From: Alphaproteobacteria bacterium
Lineage (GTDB): Bacteria > Pseudomonadota > Alphaproteobacteria > Rhodobacterales > Rhodobacteraceae
Assembly: GCA_024280735.1 (NCBI GenBank)
Contig: JAJRPO010000026.1
Coordinates: 62,001-126,000, forward strand
Direction: 5' to 3'
DNA: 64,000 bases
The notes beneath the pieces were generated by a model. It made no database searches and was not told the origin of the DNA. It saw only the letters and a list, made by a program, of their open reading frames with translations. Both the position numbers and the translations under genes were made by a program. Positions 9,496 to 18,293 of the stretch are shown piece by piece (the first letter of the stretch is position 1; the number at the start of each line of letters is the position of its first letter).

Positions 9496-10773
9496 TTAAA
9501 GCCGCAGATCGGCCAAACCATCAGGCAACATATGCTTTAAGTCGTAAATGACACAGTATTTTTTGCCTAAAGCCATAATCGCATCTGACCCCATATCAAC
9601 AAACTCTTTATGGGAAACAGCCAATACCATCGCATCATATTTGCCCGTTTGCAGGTTGTCTGTGAGGGTGATGCCATATTCCGCCAACGCTTCGGCCTTA
9701 TCGGCGCGGGGATCATGCACATGCACTGTTACCCCGTAATCTTCCAATTCTGAAATCACATCAACCACGCGGGTATTGCGCAAGTCAGGACAGTTTTCTT
9801 TGAAGGTTAACCCCATGACAAGAATTTCCGCCCCCACAACCGAGACACCTTTGCGAATCATTTCCTTGATCAACTCGGCCACAACCATCTTGCCCATGGC
9901 GGAATTCACTTTGCGGGCGGCCAGAATGATCTCTGGGTGATAGCCCGCCGCCTGTGCTTTGTGAGTCAGGTAATAGGGATCAACACCAATGCAATGGCCG
10001 CCGACAAGACCAGGGCGAAAGTTGAGGAAATTCCACTTGGTGCCAGCTGCTGCCAGCACATCACCCGTATCAATGCCCAACCGGTGAAAAACCAACGCCA
10101 GCTCATTTATCAGCGCAACATTAACATCACGCTGCGTATTCTCGATCACCTTAGCGGCCTCCGCCACCTTGATCGAGGGCGCGAGGTGGGTGCCCGCCGT
10201 CACGATTTCACGGTATAACGCATCGACAAATTGCGCCACTTCTGGCGTGGAACCGGACGTTATTTTGATGATATTCGGCAAGCGGCGTTCCTTGTCGCCC
10301 GGATTAATCCGTTCCGGGCTGTAACCTGCAAAGAAATCCGTGTTGAATACCAGACCGGAATTCTTCTCAATTACCGGAACACAGTCTTCCTCGGTTGCGC
10401 CGGGGTAAACCGTGCTTTCATAAATCACCACATCCCCTTGGCTGATGACCTGCGCCACAGTTTCAGACGCCGCGATCAGCGGTTTCAAGTTCGGGTTGTT
10501 GTTCACATCAATTGGCGTTGGAACAGTAACAATGTAAACGTTGCAATCTGCGAGGTCGGAAATATCCGTGGTGAATTGCAGGTGGCTTGCCTCGATCATC
10601 TCTGGCGCGGAAACCTCTTGCGTGGCATCTCGCCCCTCTCGCAGGGCCGCGATACGACCCGCATCAATATCGAACCCCACAACAGAACGCAATTTACCAA
10701 ACTCCACCGCCAAAGGCAGGCCGACATAGCCCAACCCGATGATGGCGATTTTTGCAGAAGCGAGGTCAATCAT
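9496..10773 (-). CDS. Nucleotide-sugar 6-dehydrogenase (TviB/WbpO type)
   Basis: A 425-residue NAD-dependent enzyme oxidising the C6 hydroxyl of a UDP-sugar to a uronate. The Rossmann motif G-L-G-Y-V-G is at 13-18 and the catalytic cysteine is C261 in G-G-H-C-I-G-V-D-P-Y-Y. That motif, together with the 425-residue length, points to the UDP-N-acetylhexosamine dehydrogenases (WbpA, WbpO, TviB) rather than plain UDP-glucose dehydrogenase, which usually reads GGxCxPKD. A TTG five codons earlier is open, but the ATG at 10773 has GAAAGAG at the right distance and is preferred. The product would feed capsule or LPS synthesis; the UDP-glucuronate 4-epimerase-like gene 2 kb away is a likely functional relative, although the inferred substrates differ. 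Confidence 0.9.
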   Translation of the reverse strand: MIDLASAKIAIIGLGYVGLPLAVEFGKLRSVVGFDIDAGRIAALREGRDATQEVSAPEMIEASHLQFTTDISDLADCNVYIVTVPTPIDVNNNPNLKPLIAASETVAQVISQGDVVIYESTVYPGATEEDCVPVIEKNSGLVFNTDFFAGYSPERINPGDKERRLPNIIKITSGSTPEVAQFVDALYREIVTAGTHLAPSIKVAEAAKVIENTQRDVNVALINELALVFHRLGIDTGDVLAAAGTKWNFLNFRPGLVGGHCIGVDPYYLTHKAQAAGYHPEIILAARKVNSAMGKMVVAELIKEMIRKGVSVVGAEILVMGLTFKENCPDLRNTRVVDVISELEDYGVTVHVHDPRADKAEALAEYGITLTDNLQTGKYDAMVLAVSHKEFVDMGSDAIMALGKKYCVIYDLKHMLPDGLADLRL

Positions 10774-10852
10774 GGCTGACTCTTTCAAAGTAGGTTATTG
10801 AAAGATTGTTTCGCATTCCCTGCAACAAGGGTCCAGCCAAATTACTGTGTCC

Positions 10853-11203
10853 TCACCCAGAAGAAATGACAAACTCCCCCTCCATACTCGGATGGTAGGC
10901 GCAGAAATAGCGCGGGAAAGTCGCGGCAGTAATTTCGATTTCACCGCTTTGGCCCTTCACCAACTCTTGCGTATCCCAACTGTCATCCGATGCCGTGGCC
11001 GTATGGGGACTTAAGTCGTGGTTCACCCACTTCACCGTATCACCAATGGAAACATTCAGAATCGGCGGATTGAATGCCAGATCAACAATTTCAACCACGT
11101 GAGTTCGCGCATCAGGCAAACCCCCTTGGGACATGGTGGCCCATGCGACGGGCAATCCTGTCGCATAAGCCAAAAAGCACCGCCTATTCAGTGGCTTGCT
11201 CAT
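10853..11203 (-). CDS. Amicyanin-like small blue copper protein
   Basis: A 116-residue exported type 1 copper protein, expected to shuttle single electrons in the periplasm. Ligands are visible: H67 in N-H-D-L-S-P-H, and C101, H104 and M107 in C-A-Y-H-P-S-M. The tight C-x2-H-x2-M spacing is that of amicyanin and pseudoazurin-like short-loop cupredoxins. The N-terminus (K-P-L-N-R-R-C-F-L, then a modest hydrophobic stretch) has a twin arginine and may be a Tat signal, although it is not a perfect match. It is the second gene of a pair; its ATG overlaps the stop of the DUF4142 gene (11200-11203). No methylamine dehydrogenase genes are present, so the redox partner is unknown. Confidence 0.88.
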   Translation of the reverse strand: MSKPLNRRCFLAYATGLPVAWATMSQGGLPDARTHVVEIVDLAFNPPILNVSIGDTVKWVNHDLSPHTATASDDSWDTQELVKGQSGEIEITAATFPRYFCAYHPSMEGEFVISSG

Positions 11204-11724
11204 TTTAGTGCCTTTACCATATTCGCCGCGTGCTGTTCGTGCCGCAGAAAGATTTTGTGACCCTGTTCAAACAACGCCTTCACCTCTGCATTTTCGATAT
11301 TGGGAATAAACGCATCGCCGATTAAACCGTTTACGGCCTTGTGGTAAGCCAATTCGTTTTCTGCATAGGCAAGATCAAACTCTACCCCGCGCAAACCCGA
11401 GAGTTTGTCGATGATAACTTCGGCACCCTCATTCAATGACTGGCTGAGAAAGTTATCTTCTGGGCTGGCCCCGAGTTTGGCAAGCAAATCCAACGCGGCT
11501 TGATTGACTGCCTCGTGGTCACGAATCATGGTTTCTGCAAAACCCCGCACCTCTTTGTTGGAGGTCATGGCCAAGGCCAAATGCGCGTAGCGAATGTCTA
11601 TGTTGTCCGCAATGTATGCAACATGCGCGATTTGCAAATCATTCAGATCGGCGGGGTTTTCAGCCTGTGATGGACTTGCGAGTGTAAGCCCAAGCAGGAT
11701 GGCGCTGAGTGTTAGGGTTTTCAT
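11200..11724 (-). CDS. DUF4142-family exported protein
   Basis: A 174-residue protein with a clear signal peptide (K-T-L-T-L-S-A-I-L-L-G-L-T-L-A, cleavage after S-Q-A at about 21). The mature part is predicted all-helical and resembles the DUF4142/ferritin-like four-helix family. Histidine- and glutamate-containing helices are evident (R-D-H-E-A; E-Q-G-H-K-I-F-L-R-H-E-Q-H near the C-terminus), which would suit metal binding, but no metal is established for the family. It is co-transcribed with the cupredoxin, suggesting a shared role in periplasmic copper or redox handling. It is divergent from the AraC gene, with 111 bases between the two starts. Confidence 0.82.
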   Translation of the reverse strand: MKTLTLSAILLGLTLASPSQAENPADLNDLQIAHVAYIADNIDIRYAHLALAMTSNKEVRGFAETMIRDHEAVNQAALDLLAKLGASPEDNFLSQSLNEGAEVIIDKLSGLRGVEFDLAYAENELAYHKAVNGLIGDAFIPNIENAEVKALFEQGHKIFLRHEQHAANMVKALK

Positions 11725-11835
11725 CTTTGTTACTCCAAATTGTTAAGATGAAAATTAGTATCTATCAATATTTGGTACTGTGAATGCCCATTACTCTAAT
11801 AAGTATGCTCATTCGTTCAAAGACATGGACGTACA

Positions 11836-12795
11836 ATGAAATATATGCTTAGTGATGATATGTTAGATCTTCTCAGCGACATCCTGCTTCACCTGTCCGT
11901 TAAGGGCACGCTTTACTTCCGAACCTCGTTCAGCCCGCCTTGGGGTGTAGAAATTCCAGCCTATGAAAATGTCGCCCGATTCCACTTTGCGCATCGCGGG
12001 GATTGTTTGGTTAAAGTCGAAGGGCACGACGAGGTTTTGACCCTGCGGCAAGGGGATATTGTATTGATCCCACATGGCGCGAAACATCGTTTATATTGCA
12101 CTATATCCACGGAAAGCGATATTCATCCATTGGATCAGGTTATCTCTGAATCCGGTTATACGGGGGAGGGGGTATTGGTTCATGGCGGCCCAATGATTGA
12201 ATTGGAAACCCAGCTCATTTGCGGTCACTTTTCCTTTGAGCCTGGCAGCCAGCACATGATTCTTGACCGGCTCCCCCCCTATATTCACATCGAAAATTAT
12301 GGCGAAGCCTCTGGAAACTGGCTTGATGCAACCTTGAGGGTCATTGGCACCGAAGCTGGCGGATTAAAGATGGGCGGTGATCTCATTGCCCTGAAAATGT
12401 CTGAAGTGATATTTACTCAAATGCTTCGATCTTTCTTTGAAAGCGGGGAGGCATCTCATGTGGGGCTGTCTGGATTTGCAGACGCCAAGTTGGCCCGCGC
12501 ACTGACGGCTTTTCATCAAGAACCCGCCAAGGAATGGAGTGTTGAAAAGCTGGCCCGTGTGGCTGGCCTGTCGCGCACGGGGTTTGCTCTGCGATTCTCT
12601 GAAAAAATGGGAATTACACCCATGCAATACCTAACCAGTTGGAGAATGCAGATAGCCCGCAAAAGCCTAATCGCGGATCAAATAACCGTGGTAGAGGCGG
12701 CTGCCCTTTCAGGCTACGCATCTGAGTCAGCTTTTTCACGGGCCTTTAAGAAAGAGGTTGGCCAGTCACCAGCTGCCTATCGATTAGCTGGCTAA
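11836..12795 (+). CDS. AraC-family regulator with N-terminal cupin domain
   Basis: A 319-residue transcription factor. Residues about 1-190 form the sensor part typical of the cupin_6 AraC branch (D-M-L-D-L-L-S-D-I-L, then F-R-T-S-F-S-P-P-W-G-V, and R-Q-G-D-I-V-L-I-P-H-G-A-K-H). The C-terminal ~100 residues carry the two helix-turn-helices: W-S-V-E-K-L-A-R-V-A-G-L-S-R-T-G-F-A-L-R-F and the AraC signature around S-G-Y-A-S-E-S-A-F-S-R-A-F-K-K. It is divergent from the DUF4142-cupredoxin pair and probably controls it or an unlinked oxidoreductase gene. Its stop overlaps that of the convergent epimerase by four bases. Confidence 0.92.
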   Translation: MKYMLSDDMLDLLSDILLHLSVKGTLYFRTSFSPPWGVEIPAYENVARFHFAHRGDCLVKVEGHDEVLTLRQGDIVLIPHGAKHRLYCTISTESDIHPLDQVISESGYTGEGVLVHGGPMIELETQLICGHFSFEPGSQHMILDRLPPYIHIENYGEASGNWLDATLRVIGTEAGGLKMGGDLIALKMSEVIFTQMLRSFFESGEASHVGLSGFADAKLARALTAFHQEPAKEWSVEKLARVAGLSRTGFALRFSEKMGITPMQYLTSWRMQIARKSLIADQITVVEAAALSGYASESAFSRAFKKEVGQSPAAYRLAG

Positions 12796-13811
12796 ACCTC
12801 GTAATATTCCCGATACCAGTCTACAAATCGGTTCACACCGTCCTGAACCGAGGTGCGAGGCTGATAATCGACAAGGTTTTGCAGTAACTGGCAATCGGCC
12901 CAAGAGGCGGGCACATCTCCGGGCTGAATATCCATATAGTTCCGCTTGATCTTACGACCAATGGCGTTCTCGATTGCCTCGATGTAATCCATCAAGCGCA
13001 CCTTTTCAGAGTTGCCGATATTGATAACCCGAAATGGTGCGACATGGCTGAGGGAGTCACCCTCGATCTCTTTCCAGTCATCGCGTTCATTAATTCTGGG
13101 TGGAGGGGCCTTAATCAACAAAGAAATGGCGCTGACAATATCGCCAACATAGGTGAAATCCCGTTCCATATTACCGTGGTTGAACACGTCAATCGGCGCG
13201 CCCTCCAGCCCTAGTTGCGTGAATTTGAACAGCGCCATATCGGGCCGCCCCCATGGGCCATAGACAGTGAAAAACCGGAACATCGTTGTCGGCAGGCCCC
13301 ACAGATGCGCATAAGTATGGCCCATGTTCTCGCCTGCCTTCTTGGTGGCAGCATAGAGTGACATTTGCGTTTCGGTCTTTTGCGATTCGCTGAACGGCAT
13401 CTCCTCGTTTGCGCCATAAACCGAGCTGGTGGAGGCCATCAGAAGATGATCCACAGCCAATTCACGGGCGCATTCCATCACATTAAACGTACCGGTTACG
13501 TTGGTTTCGATATAGGCGCGCGGGTTTTCAAGGGAATAACGCACCCCTGCCTGCGCCGCGAGGTGAACAATCACATCCGGTTGAAACCCGTCCGCCACCT
13601 GCTTCAATGCTGGATAGTCACAAATATCGGTCTCATGCGCGGTAAAGTTTGGGTTTTGCAGCAGGATGTCATGACGCCGGTGCTTTAACGCGATGTCGTA
13701 ATAATCGGTAATGGCATCAATACCCAACACAAGGTGCCCCTGGTTCAACAGCAGTCTTGCCAAATGAAACCCAATGAAACCCGCGGTTCCGGTTACCAGA
13801 ATTTTCTGCAT
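12792..13811 (-). CDS. UDP-glucuronate 4-epimerase-like SDR enzyme
   Basis: A 339-residue extended short-chain dehydrogenase that should interconvert UDP-glucuronate and UDP-galacturonate, supplying galacturonate for surface polysaccharide. NAD-binding G-T-A-G-F-I-G is at 8-14, S-T-S-S-V-Y-G at 127-133, and the catalytic Y153-x3-K157 pair in Y-A-A-T-K. R-Y-S-L-E-N-P-R and F-R-F-F-T-V-Y-G-P-W-G-R-P-D-M-A are hallmarks of this epimerase branch (LspL, CapI). Its substrate would come from a UDP-glucose dehydrogenase; the dehydrogenase at 9.5-10.8 kb looks more like a HexNAc type, so the two may serve different sugars. About 190 bases lie between this gene and the rightward operon at 14000. Confidence 0.9.
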   Translation of the reverse strand: MQKILVTGTAGFIGFHLARLLLNQGHLVLGIDAITDYYDIALKHRRHDILLQNPNFTAHETDICDYPALKQVADGFQPDVIVHLAAQAGVRYSLENPRAYIETNVTGTFNVMECARELAVDHLLMASTSSVYGANEEMPFSESQKTETQMSLYAATKKAGENMGHTYAHLWGLPTTMFRFFTVYGPWGRPDMALFKFTQLGLEGAPIDVFNHGNMERDFTYVGDIVSAISLLIKAPPPRINERDDWKEIEGDSLSHVAPFRVINIGNSEKVRLMDYIEAIENAIGRKIKRNYMDIQPGDVPASWADCQLLQNLVDYQPRTSVQDGVNRFVDWYREYYEV

Positions 13812-13999
13812 TTCGTGCTGCCCGTGCCTTATTCTCTGCCTTGCGCAGATTGCGACTTATGGCAGCTAGCACAACTGTCAACAAGGGGGATGGGATTCTG
13901 CATTGCCAGCCTCAATACATCGTGATTAAGTCGTAAAAAATATTACGCCACATCGCTGAATGGATGGGCGGGGAAACTTCTTCAATAAGGGCTAAGGTC

Positions 14000-14833
14000 A
14001 TGGAAATAATTTCGGAAAACATCTGCTTTGACGGTGTTCAGGGAGTCTATTCGCATAAATCCACCACTTGCAACTGCGACATGACTTTCGGCCTGTATTT
14101 GCCGCCGCAAGCCAAAACCCAGAGCGTGCCGGTTTTGTGGTATCTGTCCGGCCTGACCTGTAACCACGAAAACGCAATGACCAAGGCAGGCGCTCAGGGT
14201 TGGGCGGCACAGCATGGTATCGCACTGATATTTCCCGACACCTCGCCGCGCGGTGATGGTGTGGCCGACGATGACAATTATACCTTGGGCCAGGGCGCTG
14301 GGTTTTATGTGAATGCCACTCAAGACCCGTGGAAACCACATTTCCAAATGTGGGATTACATTGCCGATGAATTGCCCGCGCTGGTCATGTCAGAGTTTCC
14401 ATTAATCGACGATTTGCAAGCAATCATCGGCCATTCCATGGGCGGGCATGGCGCTTTGACTTTGGCGATGACAAGGCCGGAGCAATTCAAATCCGTTTCC
14501 GCCTTCGCCCCAATTGCCAATCCAAGCACATCACCTTGGGGGCAGGAACAATTGTCGGCATATCTCGGGGATGACAAGGATACTTGGGCCGCCTATGACA
14601 GCACAGTTTTGATGCACGAAAACGGCCATCCAAACCATGTGTTGATAGATCAAGGAACGTCCGACCAGTTCCTGAACTTGCTACAACCGGAAAAACTGTC
14701 AGAGGCGATGGCCGCCAAACGCCAGCAAGGCACGTTTCGGATGCAAAAGGGTTTTGACCACAGCTATTTCTTTGTGGCCAGTTTTATGGAAGACCACGTT
14801 GGTTTCCATGCGCAAGCGTTGATGGGGGAATAA
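14000..14833 (+). CDS. fghA: S-formylglutathione hydrolase
   Basis: A 277-residue esterase-D-like serine hydrolase cleaving S-formylglutathione to formate and glutathione, the second step of glutathione-dependent formaldehyde detoxification. The nucleophile is S146 in G-H-S-M-G-G-H; the acid lies in I-D-Q-G-T-S-D-Q and the base in G-F-D-H-S-Y-F-F. W-Y-L-S-G-L-T-C (about 47-54) is the family's oxyanion-region signature. The frame is open 12 codons further upstream, but the ATG at 14000 matches the family N-terminus and has ATAAGGG eight bases upstream. It heads the operon. The partner dehydrogenase (AdhC/FlhA type) is not in this window. Confidence 0.92.
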   Translation: MEIISENICFDGVQGVYSHKSTTCNCDMTFGLYLPPQAKTQSVPVLWYLSGLTCNHENAMTKAGAQGWAAQHGIALIFPDTSPRGDGVADDDNYTLGQGAGFYVNATQDPWKPHFQMWDYIADELPALVMSEFPLIDDLQAIIGHSMGGHGALTLAMTRPEQFKSVSAFAPIANPSTSPWGQEQLSAYLGDDKDTWAAYDSTVLMHENGHPNHVLIDQGTSDQFLNLLQPEKLSEAMAAKRQQGTFRMQKGFDHSYFFVASFMEDHVGFHAQALMGE

Positions 14834-14836
14834 TTG

Positions 14837-16270
14837 ATGGCGCAGTATGATCTGGTTGTCATAGGCAGCGGCCCTGCCGGACGCTCAGCTGCCATTCAAG
14901 CCGCCAAACTAAAACGCAAAATTCTGGTGGTCGAACGGGAACCGCGCCTTGGCGGTGTATCAATTCACACCGGTACCATCCCGTCCAAGACATTGCGGGA
15001 AACCATTTTAAACCTGTCCGGCTGGCGCGAACGCAGTTTTTATGGACGGTCCCACCGCGCCAAAGAAAAGATCGATTCCGGCGACCTCAAGGCCCGGTTG
15101 CACATGACCTTGAATCACGAAGTCGACCTGCTGGAACATCAGTTTGCCCGTAATCGGGTGGAAACACTGACTGGCAGTGCAAAATTTGTGGATCAAAACA
15201 CAATTTCCGTTACGGCCACTAATGGTGAAGACACAACCATCACTTCTGACAGCTTTCTGATTGCCACAGGAACCTACCCTTTCCGACCCGATTACGTGCC
15301 ATTTAACGGTACGTCCATTTTCGACAGCGACGAAATCCTGAACCTGCCGTCGATCCCGCGCAGTATGATTGTCATCGGCGCGGGCGTAATCGGCGTGGAA
15401 TACGCAACCATGCTGGCCGCCCTTGATGTACGGGTCACGCTGGTAGAACCGCGCGACAGCTTTCTTGATTTCATCGACCGTACCTTGATCGCGGAGTTCA
15501 CCCAGCAAATCCGCGAAATGGGGGTTGATCTGCGGCTCGGCTCTGCTGTGGAAAAGGTTGAAGACAAAGAGGAGTATGTCGAAATCGCTATGGCGAATGG
15601 CCGCCATGTGCGGGCCGAAATGCTGTTGTTTGCGGCGGGACGTATGGGGGCGACACGCAATTTGGGGTTGGAGTCTGTAAATTTGGAAACAGACCACCGT
15701 GGCCGATTGAAAGTTGATCAGGAAACCTATCAAACGGAGCTGCCGCATATCTATGCGGCTGGTGATGTTATTGGTTTTCCCAGCCTCGCTTCGACATCCT
15801 TGCAGCAGGGTCGTGTTGCCGCCTGCCATGCACTTAAAACACCGTCTTTACCGCAATCTCCGTGGTTCCCCTATGGCATTTTCTCGGTGCCCGAAATGTC
15901 CACAGTTGGCATGTCAGAGGAGGAAGTGCAGAAGCGGGATATTCCCTATGAAATCGGCATCGCGCGGTTTTCTGAAACCTCTCGCGGGCAAATCATGGGG
16001 ATCAGCAACGGCATGCTTAAAATGCTGGTCTCGCTGAAAACGCGCCGATTACTGGGGGTGCAGATCGTCGGCGAGGGTGCAACCGAGCTTATTCACATTG
16101 CCCAAGCGGTTTTGAATCTAAAAGGAACGGTGGATTATTTCGTCGAAAACACCTTTAACTATCCCACCTTGGCAGAGGCCTATAAAATCGCGGGCCTTGA
16201 TGCCTTTAACCGGATGCCGATTCCGGATGCGTTCAAGGTGAAGCCCAATAAAAAGGGTAAATCCAAATGA
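14837..16270 (+). CDS. sthA: Soluble (Si-specific) NAD(P)+ transhydrogenase
   Basis: A 477-residue FAD flavoprotein exchanging reducing equivalents between NADPH and NAD+. FAD-binding G-S-G-P-A-G is at 10-15, the NAD(P) motif G-A-G-V-I-G-V-E near 180-187, and the C-terminal dimerisation domain ends the chain. In dihydrolipoamide dehydrogenases the G-G-x-C-x4-C disulfide follows the FAD site; here the same place reads G-G-V-S-I-H-T-G-T-I-P-S-K (positions 42 and 47 are Ser and Thr), so no dithiol relay is possible and the transhydrogenase assignment is favoured. It starts three bases after fghA; the ATG at 14837 is preceded by a possible TTG. Its last codons overlap the next gene. Confidence 0.9.
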   Translation: MAQYDLVVIGSGPAGRSAAIQAAKLKRKILVVEREPRLGGVSIHTGTIPSKTLRETILNLSGWRERSFYGRSHRAKEKIDSGDLKARLHMTLNHEVDLLEHQFARNRVETLTGSAKFVDQNTISVTATNGEDTTITSDSFLIATGTYPFRPDYVPFNGTSIFDSDEILNLPSIPRSMIVIGAGVIGVEYATMLAALDVRVTLVEPRDSFLDFIDRTLIAEFTQQIREMGVDLRLGSAVEKVEDKEEYVEIAMANGRHVRAEMLLFAAGRMGATRNLGLESVNLETDHRGRLKVDQETYQTELPHIYAAGDVIGFPSLASTSLQQGRVAACHALKTPSLPQSPWFPYGIFSVPEMSTVGMSEEEVQKRDIPYEIGIARFSETSRGQIMGISNGMLKMLVSLKTRRLLGVQIVGEGATELIHIAQAVLNLKGTVDYFVENTFNYPTLAEAYKIAGLDAFNRMPIPDAFKVKPNKKGKSK

Positions 16271-16728
16271 CCTGCGTATATATCGACGCCGACGCCTGTC
16301 CCGTGCGCCCTGAAACCATGCGGGTGGCCAGCAGGCACAAGTTGCAGGTTTATGTGGTTTGTAACGGGGGCTTACGGCTCGATCCTGATCCATTAGTAGA
16401 GACTGTGATCGTGTCCGATGGCCCCGATGTTGCCGATATGTGGATTGCAGATCGGGCTGCTAAAGGCGACGTGGTGATTACGGGCGACATACCCCTGGCC
16501 GCAAAATGTGTGGAAAATGGCGCACGGGTTGTCCGCCACAACGGCGAAGTGTTCACGCCTGCAAACATCGGCAACCTGTTGGCAACCCGCGATTTGATGA
16601 CCGATTTGCGCGCCGCCGACCCGTTTCGCCAAGGTGGTGGCAAGCCGTTTTACAAGGCTGACCGCTCGCGCTTTCTGGATACACTGGAGCGCGAAGTTAG
16701 ATTTGCCATAAGGGATCAAACAGGATGA
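16267..16728 (+). CDS. DUF188 / YaiI-YqxD family protein
   Basis: A 153-residue protein of the UPF0178 (YaiI/YqxD) family, a PIN-like fold of unknown biological role. The family signature is at the N-terminus (V-Y-I-D-A-D-A-C-P-V-R), with further conserved acidic blocks V-S-D-G-P-D-V-A-D-M-W-I and V-I-T-G-D-I-P-L-A that resemble the acidic metal pocket of PIN nucleases. The start overlaps the sthA stop (ATGA). Confidence 0.88.
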   Translation: MTCVYIDADACPVRPETMRVASRHKLQVYVVCNGGLRLDPDPLVETVIVSDGPDVADMWIADRAAKGDVVITGDIPLAAKCVENGARVVRHNGEVFTPANIGNLLATRDLMTDLRAADPFRQGGGKPFYKADRSRFLDTLEREVRFAIRDQTG

Positions 16729-17357
16729 ACAATATTCAAGCAGTGGTTTTCGACATCGGGCAGGTGCTGATTGAGTGGCAACCTGAACGGCTGTATGACA
16801 GTATCATCGGAGAAGTTGCCCGCAAGGAACTGTTTGCGGCGGTTGACTTGCATAAAATGAACAACGCTGTCGACCTCGGTGAGCCGTTGCTTGATACCGT
16901 CACTGCCCACGCCAAGAAACACCCGGAACATGCTGAAAATATTCAAGTTTGGCACGACCGCTGGATCGATATGGCCTCCCCCGCAATAGACTGGTCGGTT
17001 TCCTTGATGGCCCGTTTGCAGGAAAATGGCGTACCCGTTCTAGCCTTATCAAATTTTGGCATCGACACCTTTGCCCACGCGCAATCTGTCTATCCGTTTT
17101 TGAAAAATTTCGACCAACAGTATATTTCCGGCCACCTCGGGCAGATCAAACCCTTCAACGACATCTATGCGAGTCTCGAGGAAAAATGTGGCTTTGCGCC
17201 TGAAACATTGCTGTTTACCGATGACCGCCCCGAAAACATTGAAACCGCAATAAAGCGCGGCTGGAGTGGCCATGTATTCACCAGCCCTAAGGGCTGGGCA
17301 AAGCGGTTGGTTTCTGAAAACTTATTAAACCCTGCTCAGGCTGGATTGGAGGACTGA
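16725..17357 (+). CDS. HAD-superfamily hydrolase (YihX-like)
   Basis: A 210-residue haloacid-dehalogenase-type phosphatase. Motif I is V-F-D-I-G-Q-V-L with nucleophile D10; motif II is L-A-L-S-N-F; motif III/IV are the Lys in G-Q-I-K-P and F-T-D-D-R-P-E-N. The DxG form of motif I (instead of DxD) is usual for the YihX/dehalogenase-like subgroup that acts on small sugar phosphates or other phosphoesters; the substrate here cannot be told. The start overlaps the DUF188 stop by four bases (ATGA). Confidence 0.88.
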   Translation: MNNIQAVVFDIGQVLIEWQPERLYDSIIGEVARKELFAAVDLHKMNNAVDLGEPLLDTVTAHAKKHPEHAENIQVWHDRWIDMASPAIDWSVSLMARLQENGVPVLALSNFGIDTFAHAQSVYPFLKNFDQQYISGHLGQIKPFNDIYASLEEKCGFAPETLLFTDDRPENIETAIKRGWSGHVFTSPKGWAKRLVSENLLNPAQAGLED

Positions 17358-18293
17358 ATGGATATACCCTTTATCAGCTATGAGGAAATGGACCCGCATC
17401 TGAGCTGGCAGGGCATCACGGACGCCATGACAGCAGGGCACAGGTTGCCAAAACCGAGCATCTCGGATGGTTTTGCATACCGTGGCGAGGACACCTTGCT
17501 ATCGCGTGCTGCATGGATTGACGGACTTGGTGTGGCCGTCAAAAGCGCCACAATCATGCCTGCCAACGTGTCTAAAGGCCTGCCAATGGTCAACGGCGGC
17601 GTTATGGTTTTTTCCGATAAAAACGGAGCCTTAGAGGCCATTATTGATTTTCATCTGGTGACTAAGTGGAAAACCGCAGGCGACAGCCTGCTGGGGGCAA
17701 AATTGCTGGCCCGCCCCGATGTAAAAACAGTGTTAATCGTGGGGGCTGGCACTGTTGGTGCCAATTTGGTGAGCGCCTATTCCTCCCACTTCGACGATCT
17801 AGAATTCCTGATCTGGAATCGTACTGCCGACAAGGCAACCGCCTTTGCCAACAGCCTGCAAGGCAACCATGACATCAAGGCAACCGACGACCTGCCCGCC
17901 GCTGCCGCGCAAGCAGATGTGATTTGTTGCGCGACCATGAGCACGGAACCTGTTCTGCGCGGCGATTGGCTGCGCGATGGCCAGCACATTGATCTGATCG
18001 GTGCCTATCGACCAGATATGCGCGAAGTGGACGACGCCGCGCTTACGCGTTCGCGGATTTTCGTCGACAGTCGCGAAACGACGCTCGCCCATATTGGGGA
18101 ACTAAAAATCCCCTTGGAGCAAGGTGTAATCTCAAAGAATGATGTGATTGGCGATTTGTACGATCTGGTTTCTGATGGACCGGGGCGACAAAATATGTCG
18201 GAAATCACGCTATATAAAAATGGTGGCGGTGCCCATCTAGATCTAATGACCGCTAAATACATCTTGCAAAAATGGAAGGCGCTGAACCCATGA
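17358..18293 (+). CDS. Ornithine cyclodeaminase / mu-crystallin family dehydrogenase
   Basis: A 311-residue NAD(P)-binding protein that starts on the base after the HAD stop. The Rossmann motif V-G-A-G-T-V-G is near 129-135, and the family's N-terminal lysine region appears as V-A-V-K-S-A-T. Members include ornithine cyclodeaminase, alanine dehydrogenase (archaeal), delta1-pyrroline-2-carboxylate reductase and imine reductases, so the reaction is not settled by sequence alone. Being followed by a PhyH-type dioxygenase and an esterase suggests breakdown of an amino-acid- or imine-related compound, which is inference. Confidence 0.88.
   Translation: MDIPFISYEEMDPHLSWQGITDAMTAGHRLPKPSISDGFAYRGEDTLLSRAAWIDGLGVAVKSATIMPANVSKGLPMVNGGVMVFSDKNGALEAIIDFHLVTKWKTAGDSLLGAKLLARPDVKTVLIVGAGTVGANLVSAYSSHFDDLEFLIWNRTADKATAFANSLQGNHDIKATDDLPAAAAQADVICCATMSTEPVLRGDWLRDGQHIDLIGAYRPDMREVDDAALTRSRIFVDSRETTLAHIGELKIPLEQGVISKNDVIGDLYDLVSDGPGRQNMSEITLYKNGGGAHLDLMTAKYILQKWKALNP

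Noticed and set aside
16725-17357. HAD protein with a missing second Asp in motif I
   Set aside because: The DxG form is regular for the YihX-like subgroup.
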